From Deinococcus apachensis DSM 19763 (GTDB taxonomy: Bacteria > Deinococcota > Deinococci > Deinococcales > Deinococcaceae): 64,000 bases of DNA. The notes under the pieces are model-generated. The model was not told where the DNA came from, did no database searches, and was given only the letters and a program-made list of their open reading frames with translations. The DNA lies in NCBI RefSeq assembly GCF_000381345.1, contig NZ_KB906412.1, forward strand, positions 1-64,000, given 5' to 3'. Of this stretch, positions 30,660-42,244 are shown one piece after another (the first letter of the stretch is position 1; every line of letters starts with the position of its first letter). The position numbers were made by a program, and so were the translations under genes.

Positions 30660-30806
30660 AGGGGGCGAATTGTTAAGGAGCGAGCGGGAGCAACTGGGGT
30701 CATCTCCGAGGACGGGCTCACCCTCGCCCCTGGCGGGGGAGGGTCGGCGCCGGGCGCCGGGCAGAGGGGCTCCGCAGCTGGGATGCCCCCTCTTCCCGCG
30801 ACCTCC

Positions 30807-31499
<693 letters not shown>

Positions 31500-31505
31500 G
31501 GGGCT

Positions 31506-31535
31506 ATTGTAGCACGTTTTACGTCAAAAACATAA
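31506..31535 (-). promoter_or_regulatory. ddrC promoter with RDRM (radiation/desiccation response motif)
   Basis: The plus strand at 31519-31535 reads TTACGTCAAAAACATAA, matching the 17-bp RDRM consensus TTATGTCATTGACATAA at most positions with both half-sites recognisable. On the minus strand the half-site TTATGT serves as -35, 18 nt before -10 TACAAT (31506-31511). DdrO bound here would block RNA polymerase. Confidence 0.88.
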
Positions 31536-31630
31536 TACTTCCGCCGTGACATTCAAGACTCTAGTTGCTTCCGGACAGCGCTGACAGGGCATACTCCTTA
31601 GGAAAGGGGTTCTTGCTTCATCTCCTAATT

Positions 31631-31647
31631 CTGTTGTAGGACAACAG
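31631..31647. promoter_or_regulatory. 17-bp perfect palindrome CTGTTGT-AGG-ACAACAG
   Basis: Seven-base arms around AGG lie in the 217-bp gap between ddrC and the small acidic gene. The sequence could be an operator or an RNA hairpin. The rest of the gap (31536-31752) shows no gene; a CATACT -10-like box at 31590-31595 points right. Confidence 0.35.
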
Positions 31648-31752
31648 GGCTTCCGGCTGCCCACGTGCCCCCCATTGCCGGGTCCGGCCTCGTAAATATC
31701 CCTTCACGCCCGTCTCGCCCGGACGACGATTTGGAGTGGGCATTGTGGCGGT

Positions 31753-31927
31753 ATGACCAACGACGATTTGAAAAAGGGCTACGACCCCGCCAACACCTCG
31801 CCCGCCGAGGGGCAGAGCCGCGCCATTCCCGAGCAGGACCGGGGCAAGGACCCGGACATCGACCCCGCCGACAAGGACAGCGCCGAGGGAGACCGCGACG
31901 AGGTGGAGGACAGCGCCACCCCGGGCC

Positions 31928-31935
<8 letters not shown>
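31753..31935 (+). CDS. Small acidic, probably disordered protein
   Basis: 60 aa, very rich in Asp, Glu, Lys and Pro with no hydrophobic core (MTNDDLKKGYDPANTSPAEG, then alternating DPADKDSAEGDRDEVED). Such hydrophilic proteins are often stress or desiccation related; nothing more can be said. ATG 31753 is 6 nt after CATTGT. It overlaps the nth start by 8 nt, so the two are translated from one mRNA. Confidence 0.6.
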
Positions 31936-32692
<757 letters not shown>

Positions 32693-32828
32693 GCGGGCTT
32701 CGGAAGGGAGCAAGGGAAACGCTGTCCTGCTCAGCCGGAAGCGAAGCATCTCCCGCAGGGCGTCCCGAGACCGTTCACTCCGTTCAGGGTGACAACCTCA
32801 GGTTGAGGAGGAAGAGGCACCCGAGCCC
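32693..32828. repeat. Intergenic segment resembling a dispersed repeat
   Basis: This non-coding stretch between two convergent genes ends in CACTCCGTTCAGGGTGACAA, a form I associate with dispersed intergenic repeats in Deinococcus and related genomes. No second copy is present in this window, so the call rests on familiarity only. Confidence 0.3.
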
Positions 32829-33443
32829 TTAACCCCGCTCCCGCTCGCGCAGCACGAGTTGCACCAGCCCCAGCACGACGAGTTCGGCCTCCTCCGGGCG
32901 GACGGGACGCAACTCCTCGATCACGAAGCGGCGCGAGAAGACGCTGCGGCGTTTGCGGACCCGGAAGGCAGGCTGGCCTGCGGCATCCGTAACCGTGTAA
33001 GTCGGGTTCACAAAGTAGTCGAAGCCCGCCGCAATCAGGTCGCCGATGAAGGGAACGGCACCGATCACGCCCTCGATCACGCCCAGCCAGGGGTGGTCGT
33101 CGCGGATGGTGAATTCCAGGCGGCCATCCGGGCCGAGCAGTTCGTAGCTCGCCCCCCAGAGGGTTCGCAGACCCTGGGCTTGCAGGCCGCCAACTTCCGA
33201 ACCATCCGCGCGGCGGATCAGGCGCCGCGCCCGCCAGTCGAGCGCCCCCGCCATCAGCCCCTGCGCCCGGATGCTGTGCGTCTGCACCCGCCGCGCCTCG
33301 TCGGCGTAGACGCGCACCTCGTCACGAATGCTGAGGAGCTTTTCCTTGACGACGGCGACGAGCTGCCCGTTCGCGTCGGTCACGCGCAGTTCGGTTTGGA
33401 GGCTGAGCCGGAATTCGAGCGTCAAGGGAAAGGTGGGGTTCAC
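32829..33443 (-). CDS. LURP-one-related / scramblase-like (tubby-fold) protein
   Basis: About 204 aa from GTG 33443. The opening FPLTLEFRLSLQTELRVTDAN, then VVKEKLLSIRDEVRVYADE, matches the N-terminal strands of LURP-one/YxjI proteins. A hydrophobic segment (WLGVIEGVIGAVPFIGDLIAAGF) interrupts the barrel, and FRVRKRRSVFSRRFVIEEL closes it. The fold is a tubby-like beta barrel; function in bacteria is unknown. The gene follows fmt by 16 nt on the same strand, so it may ride on the def-fmt mRNA. Confidence 0.7.
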   Translation of the reverse strand: MNPTFPLTLEFRLSLQTELRVTDANGQLVAVVKEKLLSIRDEVRVYADEARRVQTHSIRAQGLMAGALDWRARRLIRRADGSEVGGLQAQGLRTLWGASYELLGPDGRLEFTIRDDHPWLGVIEGVIGAVPFIGDLIAAGFDYFVNPTYTVTDAAGQPAFRVRKRRSVFSRRFVIEELRPVRPEEAELVVLGLVQLVLRERERG

Positions 33444-33459
33444 ATCCCCGGGTACGGAT

Positions 33460-35054
<1,595 letters not shown>

Positions 35055-35267
35055 ATCCTCCCGTTTTATCAGAGGCCTGGCATAGGACGGGAGCATGGGC
35101 GCACCTTCGGGCAATCCCAGTCCATCCGCCGCCCGACCCACGGGCCAGGCGTCCCACTTTCCGCCCCGCTCCGCGCGGAAAAACTTCACACTCCAACGAC
35201 AATTCTCAGAATGGGCATAATTCTTCCTCTCACGGCCTCCCCACCGTATCCGCCTAGGGTCAAAAAT

Positions 35268-36425
35268 ATGTCCATCCGTCCTGCCCTGCTCCTGAGTGCC
35301 GCGCTGCTGGCTGGCTCCGCCGCCGCTCAGACGACCACCACGACCGAGCCGCCTGCCCAGAATGCCCAGCCCCAACGGACCGCCGAGCAGGCCGCTGCCC
35401 AGGCCCGCGACCTGGCCGAGCAGGCCCGCCGCACCTACCCGCAGGGCAGCGCGAGCATCGACCAGACGCTGTGGAAGCAGGCCGCCGCCGCCGCGGAACA
35501 GGCCGTGGCGCTGGCCCCGGACAACGCCGAGTACCTGAGGCTCCGCGCCCAGATTTACACTGAGGTCGGCTTCTGGCGGCAGGCGGAACTCGCGTGGAAC
35601 GCCTACTTCCGGGCAGCGCCCGCTCAGCCCGGCAGCGCCGAGGCCCGTCAGGCCGCCACCGCCCAGTACAACCTGGGCTACGCGGCGTACACGCGCAACC
35701 AGCCCGACCAGGCCGCGCGCTTCTTTGCCACCTGCCTGGACCTGGACGCCCAGAACGGGGACTGCGCGACCTGGGCTGCCCGCACGGCGTTGGAGGCCGG
35801 GAACTACGCGCAGGCGCAAACCCTTTACGCCCGTGCCCTGCAATTGAAACCCGGGGACAAGACGCTCACGTACTTCCAGGGCGTGGCGCAGCGGGCCAGC
35901 CAGTACGGCCCCGCCGCCACCCGCGCCTTCAGCCGCGCCTACGCCGACCTTGACGCAGGCCGCAAGACGCAGGCCCTCGCCGGATTCCAGGAGGCCGCCC
36001 GCACCGCCCCCAACTTCGCCGAGGCGTGGCGGGAGGCGGGCCGTCTGGCGCTGGAACTCGGGAACGCTCAGGCCGCCCGCGCAGCTTATGAGGGCGCCGT
36101 CGCCCTGCCCGGCGCCACCGAGGGCGACCGCTTCAACCTCGCGCTGGCGCGGGAGGGCGAGCAGTATGGGCTGGGCGCCGTGCGGGCGTTCCGCGCCGCC
36201 TACGCGAAGTACGCGGCGGGCGACAAGGCCGGGGCCGAGACGGGCTTCCTCGATGCCACCCGCCAGAATCCGCAGTACGCCAAGGCCTGGGCCTGGCTGG
36301 GCCGCACCCGCTACCAGGGCAAGAACTACACCGGGGCGGCGGAAGCCTACGGGCAGGCTGTCGGGCTCGACCCGAACGACAAGAGCAGCGCGTACTTCCT
36401 GCGGCTGGCGCAACAGGGCAAATAA
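35268..36425 (+). CDS. Secreted TPR-repeat protein
   Basis: 385 aa. A signal peptide (RPALLLSAALLAGSAAAQ) is followed by helical TPR-type repeats for protein contacts in the periplasm or envelope. An internal duplication of about 100 residues is visible: QYGPAATRAFSRAYADLDAG in the first copy and QYGLGAVRAFRAAYAKYAAG in the second, each followed by a TPR ending AW..AGR/LGR. Function unknown. ATG 35268 lies 7 nt after TAGGGT (leaderless). A 12-bp GC-rich hairpin follows the stop. Confidence 0.78.
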   Translation: MSIRPALLLSAALLAGSAAAQTTTTTEPPAQNAQPQRTAEQAAAQARDLAEQARRTYPQGSASIDQTLWKQAAAAAEQAVALAPDNAEYLRLRAQIYTEVGFWRQAELAWNAYFRAAPAQPGSAEARQAATAQYNLGYAAYTRNQPDQAARFFATCLDLDAQNGDCATWAARTALEAGNYAQAQTLYARALQLKPGDKTLTYFQGVAQRASQYGPAATRAFSRAYADLDAGRKTQALAGFQEAARTAPNFAEAWREAGRLALELGNAQAARAAYEGAVALPGATEGDRFNLALAREGEQYGLGAVRAFRAAYAKYAAGDKAGAETGFLDATRQNPQYAKAWAWLGRTRYQGKNYTGAAEAYGQAVGLDPNDKSSAYFLRLAQQGK

Positions 36426-36435
36426 GGGGGGTGAA

Positions 36436-36467
36436 GGTGGGGCGCGGTCACCGGGCCGCGCCCCACC
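36436..36467 (+). terminator. GC-rich hairpin after the TPR gene
   Basis: A 12-bp perfect stem (GGTGGGGCGCGG / CCGCGCCCCACC) with an 8-nt loop follows the stop by 10 nt. It lacks a T tract, so it may be a weak or Rho-assisted terminator or an RNA stabiliser. Confidence 0.45.
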
Positions 36468-36515
36468 CTCATGCGCCTTCACCCGTTCGTCAGCCTCAGC
36501 CCCTACGCTGAGACC

Positions 36516-37046
36516 ATGCGCCGCGCCGCTCTCCTGCTGCCCCTGACCCTCGTCCTCGCCGCCTGCGGGTCGCGGGGCGTTCAGGCTCCCGACACCTACG
36601 ACCTCAGCGGCACCATCGGCGGGGACTGGGGCGAGAATCCCAGGCTGCGGCTGGCGCTGGTAGGCACGGGCTTCCCGAACGTGCTCACGAACGACGGCAA
36701 CCAGGCGCAGAACGTAGTGTCGGCGGGCACTGATACCTGGAACTTCGGCTTTGACCTGCCTAACACCCCCGCCGTGGCGGGCGTCTACCAGGTTGTCGTT
36801 TACAACGACGCGAACAACACGGGCACCTATGAGATCGGCGAGAGCTTCGCCCGCAACCGACAGTGGCTGATCTACAGCACCTTCGGCGGCGACATTCGCG
36901 CCGTGACCCTTCCCGGCAGCGGCGAGGAGGTGACGCCTGCCATGACCGTCAGCGCGGGCTGGAACCTCTACAACCGCAACTTCCCCCTGAGCGCCACGAA
37001 CCCCAGCCCGGCCGGGAAGGTGACCGGGTACGACCTGAGCCGCTGA
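36516..37046 (+). CDS. Predicted lipoprotein
   Basis: 176 aa. The lipobox is at LVLAACGS (lipidated Cys about residue 17), giving a membrane-anchored exported protein. The mature part is beta-rich (YDLSGTIGGDWGENPRLRLA, VAGVYQVVVYNDANNTGTY) and resembles no family I can name; the DANNTG.YE segment could bind calcium. ATG 36516 is 6 nt after TACGCT (leaderless); an in-frame ATG at 36471 would put extra residues ahead of the signal peptide. A terminator follows. Confidence 0.75.
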   Translation: MRRAALLLPLTLVLAACGSRGVQAPDTYDLSGTIGGDWGENPRLRLALVGTGFPNVLTNDGNQAQNVVSAGTDTWNFGFDLPNTPAVAGVYQVVVYNDANNTGTYEIGESFARNRQWLIYSTFGGDIRAVTLPGSGEEVTPAMTVSAGWNLYNRNFPLSATNPSPAGKVTGYDLSR

Positions 37047-37061
37047 GACAGGCAGCCCCCG

Positions 37062-37093
37062 GAACGCCACCCTGACGGCGGCGTTCTTTTTTT
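37062..37093 (+). terminator. Rho-independent terminator after the lipoprotein gene
   Basis: GAACGCC and GGCGTTC pair around an 11-nt loop and are followed by seven T residues (37087-37093). Confidence 0.85.
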
Positions 37094-37097
37094 GACC

Positions 37098-38165
37098 CTA
37101 CAGATTCGCCTTGAAAAACACCACGCTGCGCCGCAGCGCCAGCCCCAGGTTGCGGCTGAGGTTGTGGTTGTCACCCTCGTAGCGGTAGGCCTCCACCCCT
37201 TGCCCGGCGGCGCGCAGGTCGGCGGCGAGGTCCTGCTGGAAGGCGTAGGGCACCTCCTCGTCGGCGGTGCCGTGGTGAAGCTGGATGGGGCGGCCGTTCA
37301 GGTCCCCCAGGGAGGCGTTCGGGCTCAGCATCCGCAGGTAACGGCGGTTCAGGGGGTCGAGGACGCGCTTCTCCTCGCCGGGTGGCCAGCCCCACTCGGT
37401 TGCCAGCACGTCGTAACTCGCCACCACGCCCGCCCACAGGGAGGCTGCCTTCAGGTCACGGTCCACCAGCATCGCCCGCAGGGAGAGCTGCCCGCCCATG
37501 CTGTGGCCCCACAGGCCCAGGCGCGCCCGGTTCACGCGGGGGTCGCGCTTGAGACTGGCGGCGGCGTTCAGCACGTCCACGGTGTAGCCGGGATCGTCGT
37601 ACCCGCCGCGCGCCTGGCCCTCCGAGTCACCGTGGCCGCGGTAGTCGCTCTTGAGGGTGACGAACCCCGCCCGGGCCAAGGCGTCCTGGTAGGCCACGTA
37701 GCGCTCGGTGGTGCGGTACACGTTCGGCGGGATGTAGCCGTGGTTGAACACGATGGCGGGCCAGCCCCCCTCCGGCGGCGTACCGTTGGGGACGGTGAGC
37801 AGGCCGTAGATCGTGAGCCCGTCCGACTCGTAGCTCACGACTTGCCGGGAGTAGTTCACGCCGGGGCGCAGCGTCCGTATCACCGTCAACTTGCTGCCGG
37901 GGTATTCCCTCGCCCGCAGCGCCTGGATGCTGATGGGCTGCCGCGACACGAAAGCCCGGAGCGCCGCGTCCGTCACCTCGCCGAGGGATGTGGTGGGCAT
38001 GGACTCGCCCGGCGTCCGCGTGGTGGGCGCCCCCGGTTCGTCCACCGGCTCCGTCCGCGCCGCCGTCCAGGGCAGCCGGAAGGGCAAGTTCTCCGGCTGC
38101 GTGAGGGCGACGTACCCCGCCCCCAGCACGAGCAGGAGCAGGGCGAACCGGACAAGCCGCCTCAT
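37098..38165 (-). CDS. Alpha/beta hydrolase (S9 prolyl-oligopeptidase-like), membrane-anchored
   Basis: 355 aa. An N-terminal hydrophobic segment (RFALLLLVLGAGYVAL) acts as signal or anchor. The hydrolase domain has GWPAIVFNHGYIPPNVYRT, the nucleophile elbow GLWGHSMGGQLS (catalytic Ser), LHHGTADEEVPY (Asp) and GDNHNLSRN (His), so the triad is complete. It is closely related to the next gene, indicating tandem duplication; this copy has ~30 extra residues of linker (PVDEPGAPTTRTPGES). Substrate unknown, either a peptide or an ester. Confidence 0.8.
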   Translation of the reverse strand: MRRLVRFALLLLVLGAGYVALTQPENLPFRLPWTAARTEPVDEPGAPTTRTPGESMPTTSLGEVTDAALRAFVSRQPISIQALRAREYPGSKLTVIRTLRPGVNYSRQVVSYESDGLTIYGLLTVPNGTPPEGGWPAIVFNHGYIPPNVYRTTERYVAYQDALARAGFVTLKSDYRGHGDSEGQARGGYDDPGYTVDVLNAAASLKRDPRVNRARLGLWGHSMGGQLSLRAMLVDRDLKAASLWAGVVASYDVLATEWGWPPGEEKRVLDPLNRRYLRMLSPNASLGDLNGRPIQLHHGTADEEVPYAFQQDLAADLRAAGQGVEAYRYEGDNHNLSRNLGLALRRSVVFFKANL

Positions 38166-38184
38166 GGGGAGTGTCCGGCCCTCC

Positions 38185-39159
38185 TCACAGCCGCTCCTTA
38201 AAGAACGCCACGCTGCGGGCGAGCGCTGTGTACAGGTTCCGGCTGAGGTTGTGGTTGTCGCCCGGGTAGACGTAGCTCTGGACGGACTTGCCTGCCTGCC
38301 GCATCTGTGCCACCAGTGAGGTGTGGAAGCTCACCGGCACGTCCTCGTCCGCCGTGCCGATGTGGAGCTGGAGGGGGCCGCCAAGGCTTCGCAGGTAGGC
38401 GTTGGCGCTGAGCTTGTTCCAGAAACTGGGGTTCTCCTCCGGGGTGCCGTACTTCTCGACCGCCTTCTTCCGCAGTTCCAGCACGCGGCGGGGAATGGAC
38501 GGCGGCACCGGGCTGTTCCAGTCGTTCATCATCTGGTCGTAGTCGCCGACCACCCCGGCCCAGATCACGCCCGCCTTGATGGAGGGGTCAATCACCATCG
38601 CGCGCAGGGTCAGGAAGCCGCCCATCGAGTGCCCCCACATGCCGATGCGGGCCGGGTTCACGCGGGGGTCCTTTTTCAGGCTGGCGAGGGCGTTCATCAC
38701 GTCAGTGGTGTAGCCGGGGGCGTAGTAGGCACCGAGCGCTTCCCCCTGGCTGCTCCCGTGCCCCCGGTAGTCGCTCTTGAGGGTCACGAAGCCCGCGCGG
38801 GCAAAGGCGTCCTGATAGGCAACGTACTTCTCCGTCGTGCGGTACACGTTCGGCGGGATGTAGCCATGGTTGAAGACGATGGCGGGCCAGCCTCCCTTCG
38901 GCGGCGTGCCGGACGGGACGGTCAGCAGCGCATTGATCCGCAGGCCGTCCGACAGGTAGCTCACCACGTAGCGGCGGTAGTTGCTCCCCGCGCGCAGGGT
39001 CTGCCGCACGGTCAGGGCGCTGCCGGGGTAGGCCTTCTCGCGGGCGGCGGGAATGCTCATCTGGGCGGCGTCCACCCTGGCAAGGGCGGCGGCCGACTGG
39101 GCGTGCGCGGGGGCCAGCCCCAGGAACAGGGCGGGGAGGAGGAGCGTGGCGTGCCTCAT
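38185..39159 (-). CDS. Secreted alpha/beta hydrolase, paralogue of the adjacent gene
   Basis: 324 aa. A cleavable signal peptide (LLLPALFLGLAPAHAQ) replaces the anchor of its neighbour. Triad motifs are GMWGHSMGGFLT, LHIGTADEDVPV and GDNHNLSRN. Long stretches are identical to the paralogue, for example GWPAIVFNHGYIPPNVYRTT and FVTLKSDYRGHG. It is upstream in the same operon (19-nt gap). ATG 39159 is 5 nt after TAGCCT. The pair probably arose by tandem duplication and then diverged in targeting: one secreted, one anchored. Confidence 0.82.
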   Translation of the reverse strand: MRHATLLLPALFLGLAPAHAQSAAALARVDAAQMSIPAAREKAYPGSALTVRQTLRAGSNYRRYVVSYLSDGLRINALLTVPSGTPPKGGWPAIVFNHGYIPPNVYRTTEKYVAYQDAFARAGFVTLKSDYRGHGSSQGEALGAYYAPGYTTDVMNALASLKKDPRVNPARIGMWGHSMGGFLTLRAMVIDPSIKAGVIWAGVVGDYDQMMNDWNSPVPPSIPRRVLELRKKAVEKYGTPEENPSFWNKLSANAYLRSLGGPLQLHIGTADEDVPVSFHTSLVAQMRQAGKSVQSYVYPGDNHNLSRNLYTALARSVAFFKERL

Positions 39160-39635
39160 GCCTCAGGCTAGGAAGGTTGAGGGTGGGGGACGGGATGTTT
39201 GCCCACGATGGGAGGTGAGGGCTTAAGGGGTTGGGTGGGCTGCTCTGGCCTGGTTGGCCCCACTCCCCAGCCCTCCACCTTCAGAGGGGGCAGGGGAGCG
39301 GCACTGCGCTGGGCAAAGGGCTCGCCCGCGACGCCCGTGGCCGCTCCTCTCGGCGCGGAAGGTTTGATCTTGCTGCCCCTTAAGCTGCTCGCCCACCGTC
39401 TCGCTGCGTGAGCAAGGCGGGGCGAAGGCCGTGCGAGAGCGAGCCGATAGCAGGGATGAGCCGTCCACAAGAGACGGTTTTCAAAAGCTTTGGCGCTGTT
39501 CCTCCTCCCCCACAAGGGGGGAGGCTGGGCGGGGGGTGGCAAGCGTCAGCTTGCCCTCAACATCTTGGCTTCAACCACCTGTTCACCAATGCCTGCTCCG
39601 TAACCCTCCTCAGCCGGGCATCCCTTCCCCCTGCC
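39160..39635. other. 476-bp intergenic region, likely repeat-derived, no gene seen
   Basis: The stretch lies between the hydrolase start and the pnkp stop. It contains several strong hairpins: CCGTC/GACGG followed by TTTT near 39460-39480, and CCTCCCCC-ACAAG-GGGGGAGG (39504-39524). The tail CTGGGCGGGGGGTGGCAAGC is of a form I associate with dispersed Deinococcus intergenic repeats. Open frames through it look like noise. No promoter or RNA gene could be assigned. Confidence 0.45.
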
Positions 39636-42161
39636 CTACAGCCGCGCGTCCACCGGGTCGCTTTCCAGCGCCAGCACGCCCAGCACACACTCATGGACGC
39701 GGGCGGTCCCGGCACGGTCCACGAAGCGGGCCAGCGCCTCCAGCCCCAGGTGGAACTCGCGCAGGGCGCGGGCACGTTTGGCGCCGAGGGCACGGGTCCG
39801 CAGCCGGGCCAGGTGTTCGGGGCGGGTGTACTCCGGGCCGTAGATGATCCGCAGGTACTCGCGGCCCCGCACCTTGAGGGCGGGTTGCAGGCTGCACTTT
39901 TCCGGGTCGAGGAAGGCGAGCGGCTTGACGACCATGCCCTCCCCACCCGAGGCGGTGAGCGCCTCCCACCATGCGGTCGCCTCCGCCTCGCTGGCCGGGT
40001 CACTCAGGGTAACGACCCGGTGCGCGGTGCGGCCGAACAGGGCCGGGTCTGCGTCCGCCAGCCGCCCCAGCGTCTCCAGGTGCCAGAGATGGTCCCGGTC
40101 CGTGTGGACCCGCCCCTCCGAGGCGAGGAGGTGGAAGGGCAGGATTCGCACGTCGCCTGGCCCCTCGACCCGGCGCACATAGGTGCGGTACGCCTTCCGG
40201 TAGGCGCTCAGGTCGGCGGCGCGTTCGCGGGTCCGTTCCAGGAGACTGCCCAGGTCCATGTCCCGTCCAGCAGCCTTCTCCAGCGCCGCCACAGTAGCAG
40301 GCAGTACGGCATTCCCCGCCGCCCCGACCGCCGCGTACTGCCCACGAATGAGTTCCCCGGCCTTCAGGCTCCAGGGCAGGATCTCGGCGTCGAGGACGAG
40401 CCAGTCGGTGTCCAGCGTCTCCCACAGCCCGGCCGCAGTGACGGCGGCGCGGGCACGGGAGAGCACGTCGGCCTCCCAGTCAGGTTGAAAGAAGGGGCGC
40501 CCGGTCCGGGTATAGATGCAGCTGGTTCCGTCCTCCACGCCGAAGCGGGCGCGGGCCGCCGCCTCGTCCCTCGCCAGGACCAGGACGGCGCGGGAACCCA
40601 TGTGCTTCTCCTCGCAGACCACCTTCGTAACGCCCTGACCTCGGAAGTAAGCGAAGGCCTCCGCCGGGTGTTCCAGCAGCCCCTCGCGCCCGCTCGTCTC
40701 CACCGGGCTCATCGTGGGCGGGAGGTACACGCACCAGCGCGGGTCTACCCCGAAGCGCGAGAAGGTCTCCACGGCAGCAGAACGCTCCCCCTCCTTGACG
40801 AGAATTCCGCCGAAGGTGCGTGTCTCGATCCGGCCCCCCCTCAGGAACTCGGCGAGGTCGAGTGTGTCGCCGTTCGGCTCGGGGGCAGCGGATTGGAGGG
40901 GTCGGGCGGGTACCGCGTACTGGGCATGGGCCGGAACACTCACGAGATCCATCTCGGGATACCGCAGGGCCGTCAGGGCACCCCCGAAGGCGCACCCGGT
41001 GTCGATGTTCAGCGTCCGGTTGACCCAGCGCGGCTGCGCGACGGGCGTGTGGCCGTACACCACGGTCGCCGCGCCCCGGTAGTCGGCGGTCCAGTCGCGC
41101 CGCACCGGCAGGCCCAGTTCGTCCTGACTGCCGTCCACATCGCCGTACAGAGCAAAGGAGCGCACCCGCCCCGACGCCCGCCCCTGATACCGCTCCGGCA
41201 GGCCCGCGTGCGCGACGACCACCCGTCCGCCGTCCAGCACGAGGTGGCTGACCAGTCCGTCAAGGAAGGCGCGCACCTCCGCCCGGAACTCCGGTCCCGC
41301 CGCATCCAGTTGCTCCAGCGTCCGGTCCAGGCCGTGCAGCGCCTGGACCGCCTTGCCGTCCAGTGCCCGCTTCAACTTCTCGTCGTGGTTGCCGGGGACG
41401 CACAGGGCGCCCGAGCGAACCATGTTGGTCACCAGCCGCAGCACGCCCGCGCTGTCGGGCCCCCGGTCCACCAGGTCGCCCACGAAGACGGCGGTGCGGC
41501 CGGGCGGAGGCGTTGCCATGTCCCCCTCCACCGTGTAGCCGAGCTTGACCAGCAGTTCCCGCAGCTCGTCCAGGCACCCGTGAACGTCCCCGATGAAGTC
41601 GAAGGGGCCGGTCAGTTCCTTGCGGTCGGTGTAGAGCGGCCAGCGCGAGATGCGGGCGCTATCCACCTCCGCCTCCGACCGCAGGACCCAGACGTGACGG
41701 AAGCCCTCCTTGCCCAGGCCGTGCAGGGTGCGGCGCAGTTCGGCAACCTGCCGCCCGATCACCTCGGGGCGGAAGTCGCGGTCGGGGCGGGCCGCGTGCC
41801 GGGCCTCCAGCACCGCGCGGGGCAGATCGAGCACGATGGCGACGGGCAACACGTCATGCGCCCGCGCGAGGTCCACCAGCCGACGCCGGTCCTCGGGGCG
41901 CACGCTCGTCGCGTCCACCACCGTCAGGCGCCCCCGCGCCAGCCTTTTGCCCGCCACAAAGAACAGGCTGTCGAAAGCGTACCCGGTCGCCTCCAGGCTG
42001 TTCTCGTCGTCACTGACCAGGGCGCGGAAGAAGTCGCTGCCCAGCACCTCGGTGGGGAGAAAGTGCCGGGCGGCGAAGCTGCTCTTGCCCGCCGACGACG
42101 CGCCCACGAGGGCGACAAGGGAGAGGTCGGGGAGCCGGATGTCGGTGGGGGGAAGGGTCAT
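39636..42161 (-). CDS. pnkp: Polynucleotide kinase-phosphatase-ligase, RNA repair enzyme Pnkp
   Basis: 841 aa trifunctional bacterial Pnkp. The kinase domain has P-loop GASSAGKS (20-27), which phosphorylates 5'-OH ends. The metallophosphatase has GDVHGC, GDLVDRGPDS, GNHDEK and HAGLPE, removing 2',3'-cyclic and 3' phosphates. The C-terminal nucleotidyltransferase/ligase has EEKHMGSRA, with the K-x-x-G adenylation lysine, and later GEGMVVKP. It works with Hen1, encoded 2.7 kb upstream on the same strand, to mend RNAs cut by ribotoxins; Hen1 2'-O-methylates the end before ligation. ATG 42161 has GAGG upstream. Confidence 0.93.
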   Translation of the reverse strand: MTLPPTDIRLPDLSLVALVGASSAGKSSFAARHFLPTEVLGSDFFRALVSDDENSLEATGYAFDSLFFVAGKRLARGRLTVVDATSVRPEDRRRLVDLARAHDVLPVAIVLDLPRAVLEARHAARPDRDFRPEVIGRQVAELRRTLHGLGKEGFRHVWVLRSEAEVDSARISRWPLYTDRKELTGPFDFIGDVHGCLDELRELLVKLGYTVEGDMATPPPGRTAVFVGDLVDRGPDSAGVLRLVTNMVRSGALCVPGNHDEKLKRALDGKAVQALHGLDRTLEQLDAAGPEFRAEVRAFLDGLVSHLVLDGGRVVVAHAGLPERYQGRASGRVRSFALYGDVDGSQDELGLPVRRDWTADYRGAATVVYGHTPVAQPRWVNRTLNIDTGCAFGGALTALRYPEMDLVSVPAHAQYAVPARPLQSAAPEPNGDTLDLAEFLRGGRIETRTFGGILVKEGERSAAVETFSRFGVDPRWCVYLPPTMSPVETSGREGLLEHPAEAFAYFRGQGVTKVVCEEKHMGSRAVLVLARDEAAARARFGVEDGTSCIYTRTGRPFFQPDWEADVLSRARAAVTAAGLWETLDTDWLVLDAEILPWSLKAGELIRGQYAAVGAAGNAVLPATVAALEKAAGRDMDLGSLLERTRERAADLSAYRKAYRTYVRRVEGPGDVRILPFHLLASEGRVHTDRDHLWHLETLGRLADADPALFGRTAHRVVTLSDPASEAEATAWWEALTASGGEGMVVKPLAFLDPEKCSLQPALKVRGREYLRIIYGPEYTRPEHLARLRTRALGAKRARALREFHLGLEALARFVDRAGTARVHECVLGVLALESDPVDARL

Positions 42162-42244
42162 GACAGGCCTCAAGCGCCGATGCTCGCACACTCGGGCGGG
42201 GCAGGGATGGGCAGATTGGCGGAGCACCCGCCTACACTGCGCCC

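Noticed and set aside
35055..37070. Long upstream extension of the deformylase frame
   Set aside because: It is antisense to the TPR and lipoprotein genes, and ATG 35054 with GGGAGG is a convincing start.
39160..39635. Insertion sequence or transposon remnant
   Set aside because: No transposase fragment, terminal inverted repeats or target duplication could be found.
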